Source of the DNA: an uncultured Chromatiaceae bacterium
Lineage (GTDB): Bacteria; Pseudomonadota; Gammaproteobacteria; Enterobacterales; Alteromonadaceae
Direction: 5' to 3'
Assembly (NCBI GenBank): GCA_946482325.1
Contig: CAMLRA010000127.1
Location: 1 to 12,422, forward strand
DNA length: 12,422 nucleotides
Positions 1-5,761 of this stretch are shown here, piece by piece. A program made the position numbers and the translations under genes. Position 1 is the first letter of the stretch; every line of letters starts with the position of its first letter. The notes under the pieces were generated by a model that was not told the DNA's origin, did not search any database, and saw only the letters and a program-made list of their open reading frames with translations.

Positions 1-257
1 TTATCAATGATGAGTGCAGAGTGAATTATTTTAATCTATTGAATAAAAAAGGTATTTAATATTTAACTGTCATTTATGCCTTTTAAGAGATAAAAGCGCA
101 GTACATGGCGGTTTAATCGCTGTTATCTTGGAATAAATCCCCGGTTTTTATCAGGGTTATTTAAACGGGTGCTGCAGAAATGCACAGGCGTTTTCCTGGC
201 CGATGTCAGGCACAACACTAGCCGGGTATTCTCAGTCTGGTAATCGCAGCTTTTTGC
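1..257. other. Intergenic region left of the protease gene, no gene seen
   Basis: No credible open reading frame occupies this stretch on either strand. The first 100 or so bases are clearly AT-rich compared with the coding DNA to the right, with several A/T runs, which is typical of a control region for a gene beyond the left edge. The part nearest the protease gene has normal GC. It contains only short, weak inverted repeats, and I see no convincing terminator with a U-tract after the protease stop codon. I cannot assign a promoter here with confidence. Confidence 0.5.
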
Positions 258-1235
258 TTAGCCCTTTTGACATTGCTGGCGCCAGGCGCTGATATCAGCG
301 CTCGTCAGCTGCTGCTGCGCGCTGTTGAGCTGGTCGTGCATGATACTGCCGGGTTCAGTTAAATGCCCGATGCCCAGTGCATGGCCGAATTCGTGTAGCA
401 GCGTCAGCGTCAGATGATGCGCATCTTTATAGGCAAAAATGGTCATAGTGCGGTTTTGGCCGCGTTGTTCCAGTAAACCAACTTCGGCAAGGCCTGTCGG
501 CTGCTGCTGCGGAATTAACGCATTGCGGTCGGTTATCAGATTATTGAGTTGTTGTTGGCGGTCCTGCAGTTTGGCCTGCAGCGCATCGATTTGTTCGGCT
601 TCCAGCGCATGTTCTTTTTGCCGGCTCAGTAATTCAGCCTGTTCGCGGCCTAATAATGCCGCAGCGCCCGGATCGGCTTGCTGGGCTTTTTCATTAAATA
701 ATTTGATGTCAGCAGCCAGCTGACGGTCTTTTTGTTCAAAGTCTTGTTTACTTTGCTGGAAATCAGCCAGCTGGCGTTCGAAATCCTGTTGCTGGTCACT
801 GATGCGATCGTCGTAACGGTGCAGATTGCGCTCCAGCAGCAATTGCTCGAGCTGTTGTTGCTGGCGGGCATCAAATACAAAACGGATCGGGAAGCCTTGT
901 TGGGGGTCATAACGCAGCACTTCTTTGCCAAGTGCCTGATTCCACTGTGCTGCCGCGTCACTGATCAGCGGCAGTGCGTCGGCGGTGCTGAGGCCAAAGG
1001 CCGGATCTATCGATTCCAGACGCCAGCTGATCAGCTGATCGCAGCTGGCAGTCCGACTGCCAGATGGTGCTTTGACCGGCGCTGCGGCGGGCCAGAACCA
1101 CCACAGCAGCACAGCGGCCAATAACAAAAACAGACGCAGAATCAAATTCAACAGGCTCCACAGGCGGCTTTGCAGGGACTGAAACACCGCAAGTATTTCA
1201 GGCTTCAGCGACTTGGTCGGTGAAAAAACCGCCAT
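258..1235 (-). CDS. Membrane-anchored matrixin-like zinc metalloprotease with coiled-coil insertion
   Basis: This 325-residue protein carries the full metzincin zinc site HEFGHALGIGH (H281, E282, H285, G288, H291), followed by a Met-turn in GSIMH (M299). These are the hallmarks of matrixin/pappalysin-type proteases. Residues about 25-49 form one hydrophobic, Trp-rich segment after a basic N-terminus. This suggests a signal anchor placing the catalytic part in the periplasm. Residues about 64-120 (one cysteine, then a helix with AAAQWNQAL) resemble the start of a metzincin catalytic domain. Residues about 123-240 are a Gln/Glu/Lys/Leu-rich, strongly heptad-like coiled coil. It separates that start from the zinc-binding helix, an unusual insertion. 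The start is supported by GAGGT about 7 bases before the ATG. It lies 127 bases downstream of, and on the same strand as, the malate-synthase-like gene. The substrate is unknown. The protease family is confident, the role is not. Confidence 0.85.
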   Translation of the reverse strand: MAVFSPTKSLKPEILAVFQSLQSRLWSLLNLILRLFLLLAAVLLWWFWPAAAPVKAPSGSRTASCDQLISWRLESIDPAFGLSTADALPLISDAAAQWNQALGKEVLRYDPQQGFPIRFVFDARQQQQLEQLLLERNLHRYDDRISDQQQDFERQLADFQQSKQDFEQKDRQLAADIKLFNEKAQQADPGAAALLGREQAELLSRQKEHALEAEQIDALQAKLQDRQQQLNNLITDRNALIPQQQPTGLAEVGLLEQRGQNRTMTIFAYKDAHHLTLTLLHEFGHALGIGHLTEPGSIMHDQLNSAQQQLTSADISAWRQQCQKG

Positions 1236-1261
1236 AGTTTACCTCAGAGTGCGGCAGCGGT

Positions 1262-1286
1262 AAAAAATTCCGCGGATCCGGGGGAA
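1262..1286 (-). terminator. Possible weak terminator between the two leftward genes
   Basis: Read on the minus strand, a short GC-rich imperfect hairpin (TTCC...GGAA around a GGATCC core, 1268-1286) is followed directly by six T residues (1262-1267). It lies after the malate-synthase-like gene and just before the protease ribosome binding site. The paired arms are only about 4 bases long, so it may be an attenuator-like element or chance. Confidence 0.25.
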
Positions 1287-1303
1287 GGGACGTCGGGACA
1301 AGC

Positions 1304-1334
1304 GACAGGTCCGGCGCAGCGCGGCAGACCTGTC
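1304..1334. repeat. Inverted repeat, 7-base arms, downstream of the malate-synthase-like gene
   Basis: GACAGGT (1304-1310) and ACCTGTC (1328-1334) are perfect complements around a GC-rich 17-base loop that can pair further (CCG with CGG). The hairpin starts 28 bases after the stop codon of the small minus-strand gene. No T-run follows it directly on either strand, so a classical intrinsic terminator is doubtful. It could protect the 3' end of the transcript. Confidence 0.35.
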
Positions 1335-1362
1335 ATGGATATCAAGGCTTTATTTCAACCAG

Positions 1363-1863
1363 TTATTTTAACCGGTAGTCGCCGCCGGCTTTGTGGGTAT
1401 AGCAGGCGCCGCTGCGGCATTGTTTCTGCGTGGTCACCACAGTGCCGCGCACTAAGGAGAACCACTCTTCACCGTCAAGCTGTAACTGAATATCTTCAAT
1501 GCCAGCACAGTCTTTACTGCCGCGGTCGCTGTGGCGGCTCAGGCTGATTTCCAGATGGCGGCTGCCGTCGTTGAATAACAGGGTTTGTGGTTGTTCTTTG
1601 CTACCGCACAGTGCGACAAACTGTGCCGGATTCTGCAGGCCAGTGCTTTGGCCGTCGGCGAAAAACGCCAGCAGATGCTGGTAATAGACCACATAGCTTT
1701 TCACCTGTTGATGCGAGCCATGTTCCAGTGGAAACAATTTATCCAGCATGGCTTTGGAGTAATCCAGCACCTGACGGTGATGCGCGTCATTCAGCGCCGT
1801 CAGCTGTTGCAGTTGTTGCTGGATCATCGGGTCGGTTTCTATTTGCAGTGCGGTCATGGTCAT
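1363..1863 (-). CDS. Stand-alone malate synthase G-like alpha/beta domain protein
   Basis: This 166-residue protein aligns by eye with the alpha/beta domain inserted in the barrel of malate synthase G (E. coli GlcB). Shared landmarks in order are LDKLFPLEHGS (40-50), DGQSTGL (70-76), PAQFV (79-83), HLEI (103-106), the AGIEDIQL stretch (120-127) and a closing L-RGT (137-141). In GlcB, as I recall it, the matching segments read LDESLPLENGS, TPAQFVGYRG, GLHIEL, AHINDV and LMQGTL. The TIM barrel with the catalytic Arg, Glu and Asp residues is absent, so it should not make malate by itself. The barrel strand that follows AHINDV in the enzyme also appears deleted. The first 30 residues are Gln-rich and helical, with no signal peptide. 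The ATG at 1863 is chosen over an in-frame GTG at 1881 because GAGGA lies 7 bases before it. The gene faces a RamB/PrpR-type regulator, which supports a link to acetate or propionate metabolism. It may be a domesticated regulatory or accessory protein, or a relic. Function is inferred only. Confidence 0.75.
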   Translation of the reverse strand: MTMTALQIETDPMIQQQLQQLTALNDAHHRQVLDYSKAMLDKLFPLEHGSHQQVKSYVVYYQHLLAFFADGQSTGLQNPAQFVALCGSKEQPQTLLFNDGSRHLEISLSRHSDRGSKDCAGIEDIQLQLDGEEWFSLVRGTVVTTQKQCRSGACYTHKAGGDYRLK

Positions 1864-1870
1864 GGTTCTA

Positions 1871-1875
1871 TCCTC
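1871..1875 (-). promoter_or_regulatory. Ribosome binding site fixing the start of the malate-synthase-like gene
   Basis: GAGGA on the minus strand lies 7 bases before the ATG at 1863. The alternative upstream GTG at 1881 has no comparable site, and this GAGGA would fall inside its coding sequence. The ATG start is therefore preferred. Confidence 0.7.
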
Positions 1876-1974
1876 GCTCACTCTTTGTCTGTTGGGCCCG
1901 GTAGGGTGGCGGGCATGGCGGCTGTTGTGATTGCCTGAAAAACAGTCTATGTTGTTTTTGAGCGAAATTTCACA

Positions 1975-2003
1975 ATTAAAACTTCACAGTGTGAATTTTA
2001 CAA
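1975..2003 (-). promoter_or_regulatory. Sigma-70-like promoter for the malate-synthase-like gene
   Basis: Read leftwards, TTGTAA (1998-2003, 4 of 6 to TTGACA), an exact 17-base spacer and TTTAAT (1975-1980, 5 of 6 to TATAAT) form a good promoter. It would give a leader of roughly 105 bases before the ATG at 1863. The -35 box ends one base before the ATG of the divergent regulator gene. A palindromic operator candidate fills most of the spacer. The call is from consensus matching only. Confidence 0.55.
1983..1995. promoter_or_regulatory. Candidate operator palindrome TTCACA-G-TGTGAA
   Basis: A perfect 6+1+6 palindrome sits between the -35 and -10 boxes of the leftward promoter and ends 9 bases before the regulator ATG at 2005. 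A third copy of the half-site, TTCACA (1969-1974), lies 14 bases away in the same orientation as the left arm. A helix-turn-helix dimer bound here would block the leftward promoter and also interfere with expression of the regulator, so autoregulation is the simplest reading. The bound protein is inferred, most likely the adjacent regulator. Confidence 0.5.
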
Positions 2004-2004
2004 A

Positions 2005-3492
2005 ATGACTAATGCCAAAAGCCTGTTACGCCAGTCGCACTTTCTCGGGACTAAAATAAGAAACCTGAGGAAACGCAATAACTTAACTATGGACGACCTG
2101 TCCACGCGTTGTATTCGCATCAATGCCGAGTACGCGCCGTCGGTGTCTTATTTGTCGATGATTGAAACCGGCAAGCGGGTGCCGTCGCCGGAAATGCTGG
2201 CGGTGATCGCCGAAGTTTTTCAAAAATCACCAGACTGGTTTTTGGACGGCATCGACGCCGGCACTGACTTAACGCCCGCCAAAGGCAGTAGGGGCGGGAT
2301 CTCCGGCATGGCGCTGGAACCGGGCTTTTTGTTTGCGCCGGATATTCTGCAAATCGCCATTCCGGAGCTGTTGTCACAAACCGGTACCGGCGGCCGCCAG
2401 TTTGCCCAGCTGCTGATTCGCGCCCATCAGGAACATCACCAGAACCATTTCCCGGAACTGGAGCGGGCGGCTGAAGAAATTGGCCAAAAACGCATGCCAC
2501 TGAGCGCTGATGAGCTTTTGCACATCGCGAAAAAAGTCGGCCTGCAGGTGCGCTGGTTTACCGAAGTGCCAACAGAACTGTTAGACGAACTCGGCGTGCG
2601 CAGTAAAAACGTGCAGACGTCGTATTTCCTGCCGCCCGGCACTTTGCACTTAAACCGGATTCTGGAACAACATCCGACCCGGCTGAAATACGAGCTGGCG
2701 GTGCATATCGGCCATGCCGTGCTGCACAACAAAGACGGCGTGAAAAGCAGTATGCGGGTGGGCGGCGCGCAGGAAGCCTCAGACGGCAACGCTAACCTGG
2801 CACCGCAGGACATTCTGCACGCCTGGCGTGATTTTGAATCGAGTTTTTTTGCCGGCGCGTTGCTGTGCCCGAAATTGCCGTTTCGCCAGTTGCTGGACCG
2901 GCACGGTTATGAAATCAGCTCACATCAGGCAGCTGGTGTGTCAGCCTCGGTGGCGATGCGGCGGATGACGGCGGTGTCGCCTTATCAGCACTGGCATTAT
3001 TTTGATGCCTATACGCCAGGCAAACTTAAAGCTGTGTACCGTGGTAATGGCATTCCGCTGCCCTGGGGCAATATGCGGCAGGTGGAAGATCCTTGTCAGC
3101 ACTGGGCGGTGTTCCGCATGTTTGAAGCGGCGACACAGCAGCATTCAGCGCAGTTGTCTTTGCTGGACGTACAGGGCCAACCGCGGATTTATTGCTGTGA
3201 ATCGACCAAAGTGATGGATTTGGCTGGCAACCCGCACGTGTTGTGTGCCGGAGTGGATTTAAATCCGGCCATCAGTGCGCAGGGCATAGACGCCGACAGT
3301 CTGGCGCAGGAAATGAAACAGCTGTGTGTCAAAGGCGGCGGCAAAGTCGCAGTACCGGCACCGATCCGCTCGACGCTGACGACCATTAGTAACATTCTGA
3401 ATATCAATTGGGTGGCGCGCTCGCTGGACAAACCGGCGCAGCTGATTTGCAGCCGCGGCAACAGTTGCCCGCGCGAGCCGGGGTGTTATTAG
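2005..3492 (+). CDS. XRE-family short-chain acyl-CoA-type transcriptional regulator (RamB/PrpR/ScfR-like)
   Basis: This 495-residue protein has three parts. An XRE-type helix-turn-helix occupies about residues 14-82, with the typical SYLSMIETGKRVPSPEML recognition region. A central IrrE/ImmA-like domain spans about 150-300. The C-terminal DUF2083-type domain holds a CC pair (397-398) and ends in a CxxxxxCxxxxxC cluster (C482, C488, C494). This order and length match regulators such as RamB and PrpR of actinobacteria, which control acetate, propionate and glyoxylate-cycle genes and are thought to sense acyl-CoA. The zinc-peptidase motif is degenerate: where active members have HExGH, this protein reads VHIGH (233-237), so proteolysis is unlikely. 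The cysteines could hold a metal or iron-sulfur cluster, by analogy with PrpR. The ATG at 2005 has no Shine-Dalgarno sequence, yet no in-frame start lies just upstream and a later start would break the DNA-binding domain. It is divergent from the malate-synthase-like gene. Confidence 0.85.
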   Translation: MTNAKSLLRQSHFLGTKIRNLRKRNNLTMDDLSTRCIRINAEYAPSVSYLSMIETGKRVPSPEMLAVIAEVFQKSPDWFLDGIDAGTDLTPAKGSRGGISGMALEPGFLFAPDILQIAIPELLSQTGTGGRQFAQLLIRAHQEHHQNHFPELERAAEEIGQKRMPLSADELLHIAKKVGLQVRWFTEVPTELLDELGVRSKNVQTSYFLPPGTLHLNRILEQHPTRLKYELAVHIGHAVLHNKDGVKSSMRVGGAQEASDGNANLAPQDILHAWRDFESSFFAGALLCPKLPFRQLLDRHGYEISSHQAAGVSASVAMRRMTAVSPYQHWHYFDAYTPGKLKAVYRGNGIPLPWGNMRQVEDPCQHWAVFRMFEAATQQHSAQLSLLDVQGQPRIYCCESTKVMDLAGNPHVLCAGVDLNPAISAQGIDADSLAQEMKQLCVKGGGKVAVPAPIRSTLTTISNILNINWVARSLDKPAQLICSRGNSCPREPGCY

Positions 3493-3513
3493 CAGCCCGT
3501 CTGAGCGGCTGCT
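3491..3513. repeat. Hairpin overlapping the regulator stop codon
   Basis: AGCAGCC (3491-3497) and GGCTGCT (3507-3513) are perfect complements around a 9-base loop. The left arm includes the last two bases of the TAG stop. No T-run follows, so if it ends transcription it does so weakly or with Rho. Confidence 0.35.
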
Positions 3514-3548
3514 GGCTGCACTGGCCGTACTGGCGAAGTCAAGTGCGC

Positions 3549-3557
3549 TGGTATAGG
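3549..3557 (+). promoter_or_regulatory. Possible extended -10 promoter of the hydrolase gene
   Basis: TGGTATAGG fits an extended -10 element (TGn followed by TATAGG). It would start transcription roughly 27 bases before the hydrolase ATG. There is no recognisable -35 box, so the call is tentative. Confidence 0.25.
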
Positions 3558-3590
3558 CTCGGAACAGGCCGGAGAAAAGGATAAAACTGC

Positions 3591-5546
3591 ATGATCAGAT
3601 TGATGTTTTTGACTGTGCTGAGCGGGTTATTGTTAAGTGTAGCTGCGAGCGCTGTGGCAGAAGTCGAGACAGCTGCACCAGCAAAAGAGCCGATGCCGGC
3701 TTATCAGGCACAGCCTTGTGATCTGCCTGTTGCATCCGCGGCCGTGGCGGCGCGGCTGCAGTGTGGCACCCTGAAAGTACAGAGTCCGGATGGCAGTCAG
3801 TTTCAGCTGGCTGTAGTGCGAAAAGCTGCCACAGAACCCAAAGCCGGGGCTGCCCCCGTGTTGTTTTTGCATGGCGGCCCTGGCGGGGAAATGACCCGTT
3901 TTATGGGTTTGTCCGAAAGCGATTTTGCGCCGGGCCATGAGCTCATCGCCATCGATATGCGTGGATCTGGCCGCAGCACGCCATTGTTTTGCCCGCAGCT
4001 GGCGGCAGAATTAACCAAAGCACTGGCAGAAAGCCCGGACGACAGCAGCTTCGTGCAGCATAGGCGCGCAGCCTTACTGCAATGCCAACAACAGATGCTG
4101 GCGCAGGGCTACAGCCCGGCCGATTTCGGCACAGTGCAAACAGTGCAAGATCTGGAACTGCTGCGTGAACAGCTCAATATAGATAAATGGCATTTATATT
4201 CAGTGTCTTACGGTACTGTGGTTGCACTGCAGTATCTGGCTGTGGCGCCAAAGGTGCTGGAGTCTGTCACGCTGGATTCCGTTTACCCGCCCGACGAACT
4301 GTTGACCTCGTTTAAATTGCAACAAGACCAGTGGCTACGCCAGCTCGATCAGCTCTGCCAGCAACAAGCGGGCTGTGCGTCGCGGTTTGGCGCCATGCCA
4401 GAGTTGTTTAACCGCGCCATCGCTGACTTAACGCAGCAGCCACTGTTGCTGAAAAGCAAAGCCGGGTCTTTGTTGCTGACGCCGGATAAGTTACGTCTGG
4501 CGGTGATGGCGGCAGCAACTGCAGAACAACCATTGTCCCTGTTACCGCTGTGGCTGGAGGCAGTCAGTCAACATGAGACTAGGTTGCTGACCCCCTGGGC
4601 CGAAGCGATGCTGCAGCCGTCGACCATTCAGTTTGCCGCCGCCATGGCGACCGAGTGCGCCGACCGGCAACGTTATTATCATCAAGGGCGGGCGGACAGC
4701 CTGGAGCAGAGTTTTGGCCTGCCGGAAGGGGTTTGTGCCTCGTTTGGCGCTGCAACCGGGGCTGTTTTGAATACAGGGGTTTCAACTGGCGTGACAGAAA
4801 GGGCTGACGCCGGGCCGGTGCAGGTGCCGCAGGTTCCGGAAACCGCCAGGGTCAGAACGCCGGTGTTGTTGCTGGCCGGCGGTCTGGATGTGTTTCAGCC
4901 CGATAGCCTGGTGTTGTCGCAGTGGCTGGGGCCACATAGTCAGCTGATCGCCGTGTCTGGCGCTTTACATGGCGTACGCGGTGCGGCGCCTTGTCTGCGT
5001 AAGATGGTTGGTGATTTTATCCGCGCGCCGGAACGTTTTGGACCGCCCAGTTGTTTAGCTGAAGTCGCGAAGCCATATCTGGTGACCGCGCTGGAGCCGA
5101 ACCCGACAATCGCAGCTGCGCTGGCATCGTTACAACAGCCACAACCTTCTGTACTGCTACTGGCTTTGCTGCTGAGCCTGCTGCTCAGCGCGCTGTTGGG
5201 AGTGATTTGGCCTGTACTGGCCGGGCTCTGGTTTTGGCTCAGTGGCAGGCCGCGCCAAGTCGACCGTACAGGTTTACTCAGCGGTGCTGCGGTTCTGCTG
5301 AGTCTGGCGGTTTGGGGCGGTCTGGGGATGACCTTGTGGCAGACCCTGGAGCGACAAAGCGCCGAGCTTTGGCTGGGCTTACCACCGGACAGTCAGCCGT
5401 GGCGTCTGGTTATTGCGCTGACTTTACTGCCGGTGCTGATATTCAGCTGGTGGTTGGCACGGCGGCAACTCTGGCGACAGTGGCTGGCGCAGCTGGCACT
5501 CGGCGCAGCGGTGCTGCTGGCTGTGGCGATGCAGCTATTACCCTGA
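3591..5546 (+). CDS. Exported alpha/beta hydrolase (proline iminopeptidase/TAP type) with four C-terminal membrane helices
   Basis: The 651-residue product opens with a signal peptide (hydrophobic residues about 5-23, then an Ala-rich cleavage region near 18-24). An S33-type alpha/beta hydrolase follows. The oxyanion motif HGGPGG begins at H94 and IDMRGSGRS follows it. The nucleophile is S206 in SVSYGT, with D433 in GGLDVF and H460 in GALHGV completing the triad. Asp-His spacing is typical of tripeptidyl-aminopeptidase-like relatives. The nucleophile elbow has Ser where GxSxG has its first Gly, a tolerable change. After the hydrolase, residues about 521-551, 559-580, 601-620 and 628-650 are four hydrophobic helices that ordinary family members lack. 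The enzyme is probably tethered to the inner membrane and faces the periplasm, acting on short peptides or esters. AAAAGGA about 9 bases before the ATG supports the start. It lies 98 bases after the regulator, probably with its own promoter. Confidence 0.8.
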   Translation: MIRLMFLTVLSGLLLSVAASAVAEVETAAPAKEPMPAYQAQPCDLPVASAAVAARLQCGTLKVQSPDGSQFQLAVVRKAATEPKAGAAPVLFLHGGPGGEMTRFMGLSESDFAPGHELIAIDMRGSGRSTPLFCPQLAAELTKALAESPDDSSFVQHRRAALLQCQQQMLAQGYSPADFGTVQTVQDLELLREQLNIDKWHLYSVSYGTVVALQYLAVAPKVLESVTLDSVYPPDELLTSFKLQQDQWLRQLDQLCQQQAGCASRFGAMPELFNRAIADLTQQPLLLKSKAGSLLLTPDKLRLAVMAAATAEQPLSLLPLWLEAVSQHETRLLTPWAEAMLQPSTIQFAAAMATECADRQRYYHQGRADSLEQSFGLPEGVCASFGAATGAVLNTGVSTGVTERADAGPVQVPQVPETARVRTPVLLLAGGLDVFQPDSLVLSQWLGPHSQLIAVSGALHGVRGAAPCLRKMVGDFIRAPERFGPPSCLAEVAKPYLVTALEPNPTIAAALASLQQPQPSVLLLALLLSLLLSALLGVIWPVLAGLWFWLSGRPRQVDRTGLLSGAAVLLSLAVWGGLGMTLWQTLERQSAELWLGLPPDSQPWRLVIALTLLPVLIFSWWLARRQLWRQWLAQLALGAAVLLAVAMQLLP

Positions 5547-5576
5547 ACTTGCCGCCGCCACAGTCTTTGCTTTATC

Positions 5577-5620
5577 CCGGCAGACAGCCCGTTTGCCGGT
5601 TTGCCTGTCGAGTCTGCCGG
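5577..5620. repeat. Inverted repeat with 9-base arms after the hydrolase gene
   Basis: CCGGCAGAC (5577-5585) and GTCTGCCGG (5612-5620) are perfect complements around a 26-base loop. The loop itself repeats TTTGCC twice and carries a further CCGG. The element starts 30 bases after the hydrolase stop. No T-run follows on the plus strand, so it is better seen as an mRNA-stabilising or Rho-related hairpin than as a classical terminator. Confidence 0.4.
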
Positions 5621-5746
5621 TACAACCTCTGGTGCTGCCCTGACTGACTATGCTAATGAAGCCGGCGCGACGCCATGCAAAGGTTTTGTAAATTCACTAC
5701 GAACACGGCGAGGCTGCTGCTACAGTGCAGCTGCCGTGACTGCTAT

Positions 5747-5752
5747 GGAGAG
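5747..5752 (+). promoter_or_regulatory. Ribosome binding site fixing the start of the HDOD gene
   Basis: GGAGAG lies 9 bases before the ATG at 5762. An in-frame ATG at 5675 would add 29 residues rich in Cys and Arg that look unlike the rest of the protein. The later start is preferred, because it begins directly with the beta strand of the N-terminal domain. A small hairpin (GCTGC/GCAGC, 5716-5731) lies just upstream. Confidence 0.65.
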
Positions 5753-5761
5753 AATCATCAA

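Noticed and set aside
181..225. Integron attC-like or mobile-element end near the left edge
   Set aside because: A few short inverted segments (CCTG/CAGG) are present, but there is no core-site pattern, integrase or cassette gene, so the resemblance is not supported.
1363..1881. GTG start at 1881 for the malate-synthase-like gene
   Set aside because: No ribosome binding site precedes the GTG, while GAGGA lies 7 bases before the ATG at 1863.
1585..1938. Plus-strand open frames opposite the malate-synthase-like gene
   Set aside because: The minus-strand product has clear family landmarks. The plus-strand products do not, and they run into the divergent promoter region.
1970..1994. CRP binding site from the TCACA/TGTGA half-sites
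   Set aside because: A CRP site needs TGTGA-N6-TCACA. Here the perfect pair is TCACA-G-TGTGA, with opposite orientation and a one-base centre, so it does not fit.
5207..5647. Plus-strand open frame overlapping the end of the hydrolase gene
   Set aside because: Most of it overlaps the membrane-helix part of the hydrolase in another frame, and the product is Ala/Gly/Arg-rich with no domain or ribosome binding site.
5675..5761. Longer N-terminus for the HDOD protein from the ATG at 5675
   Set aside because: The added 29 residues look non-coding, and a ribosome binding site precedes the ATG at 5762.
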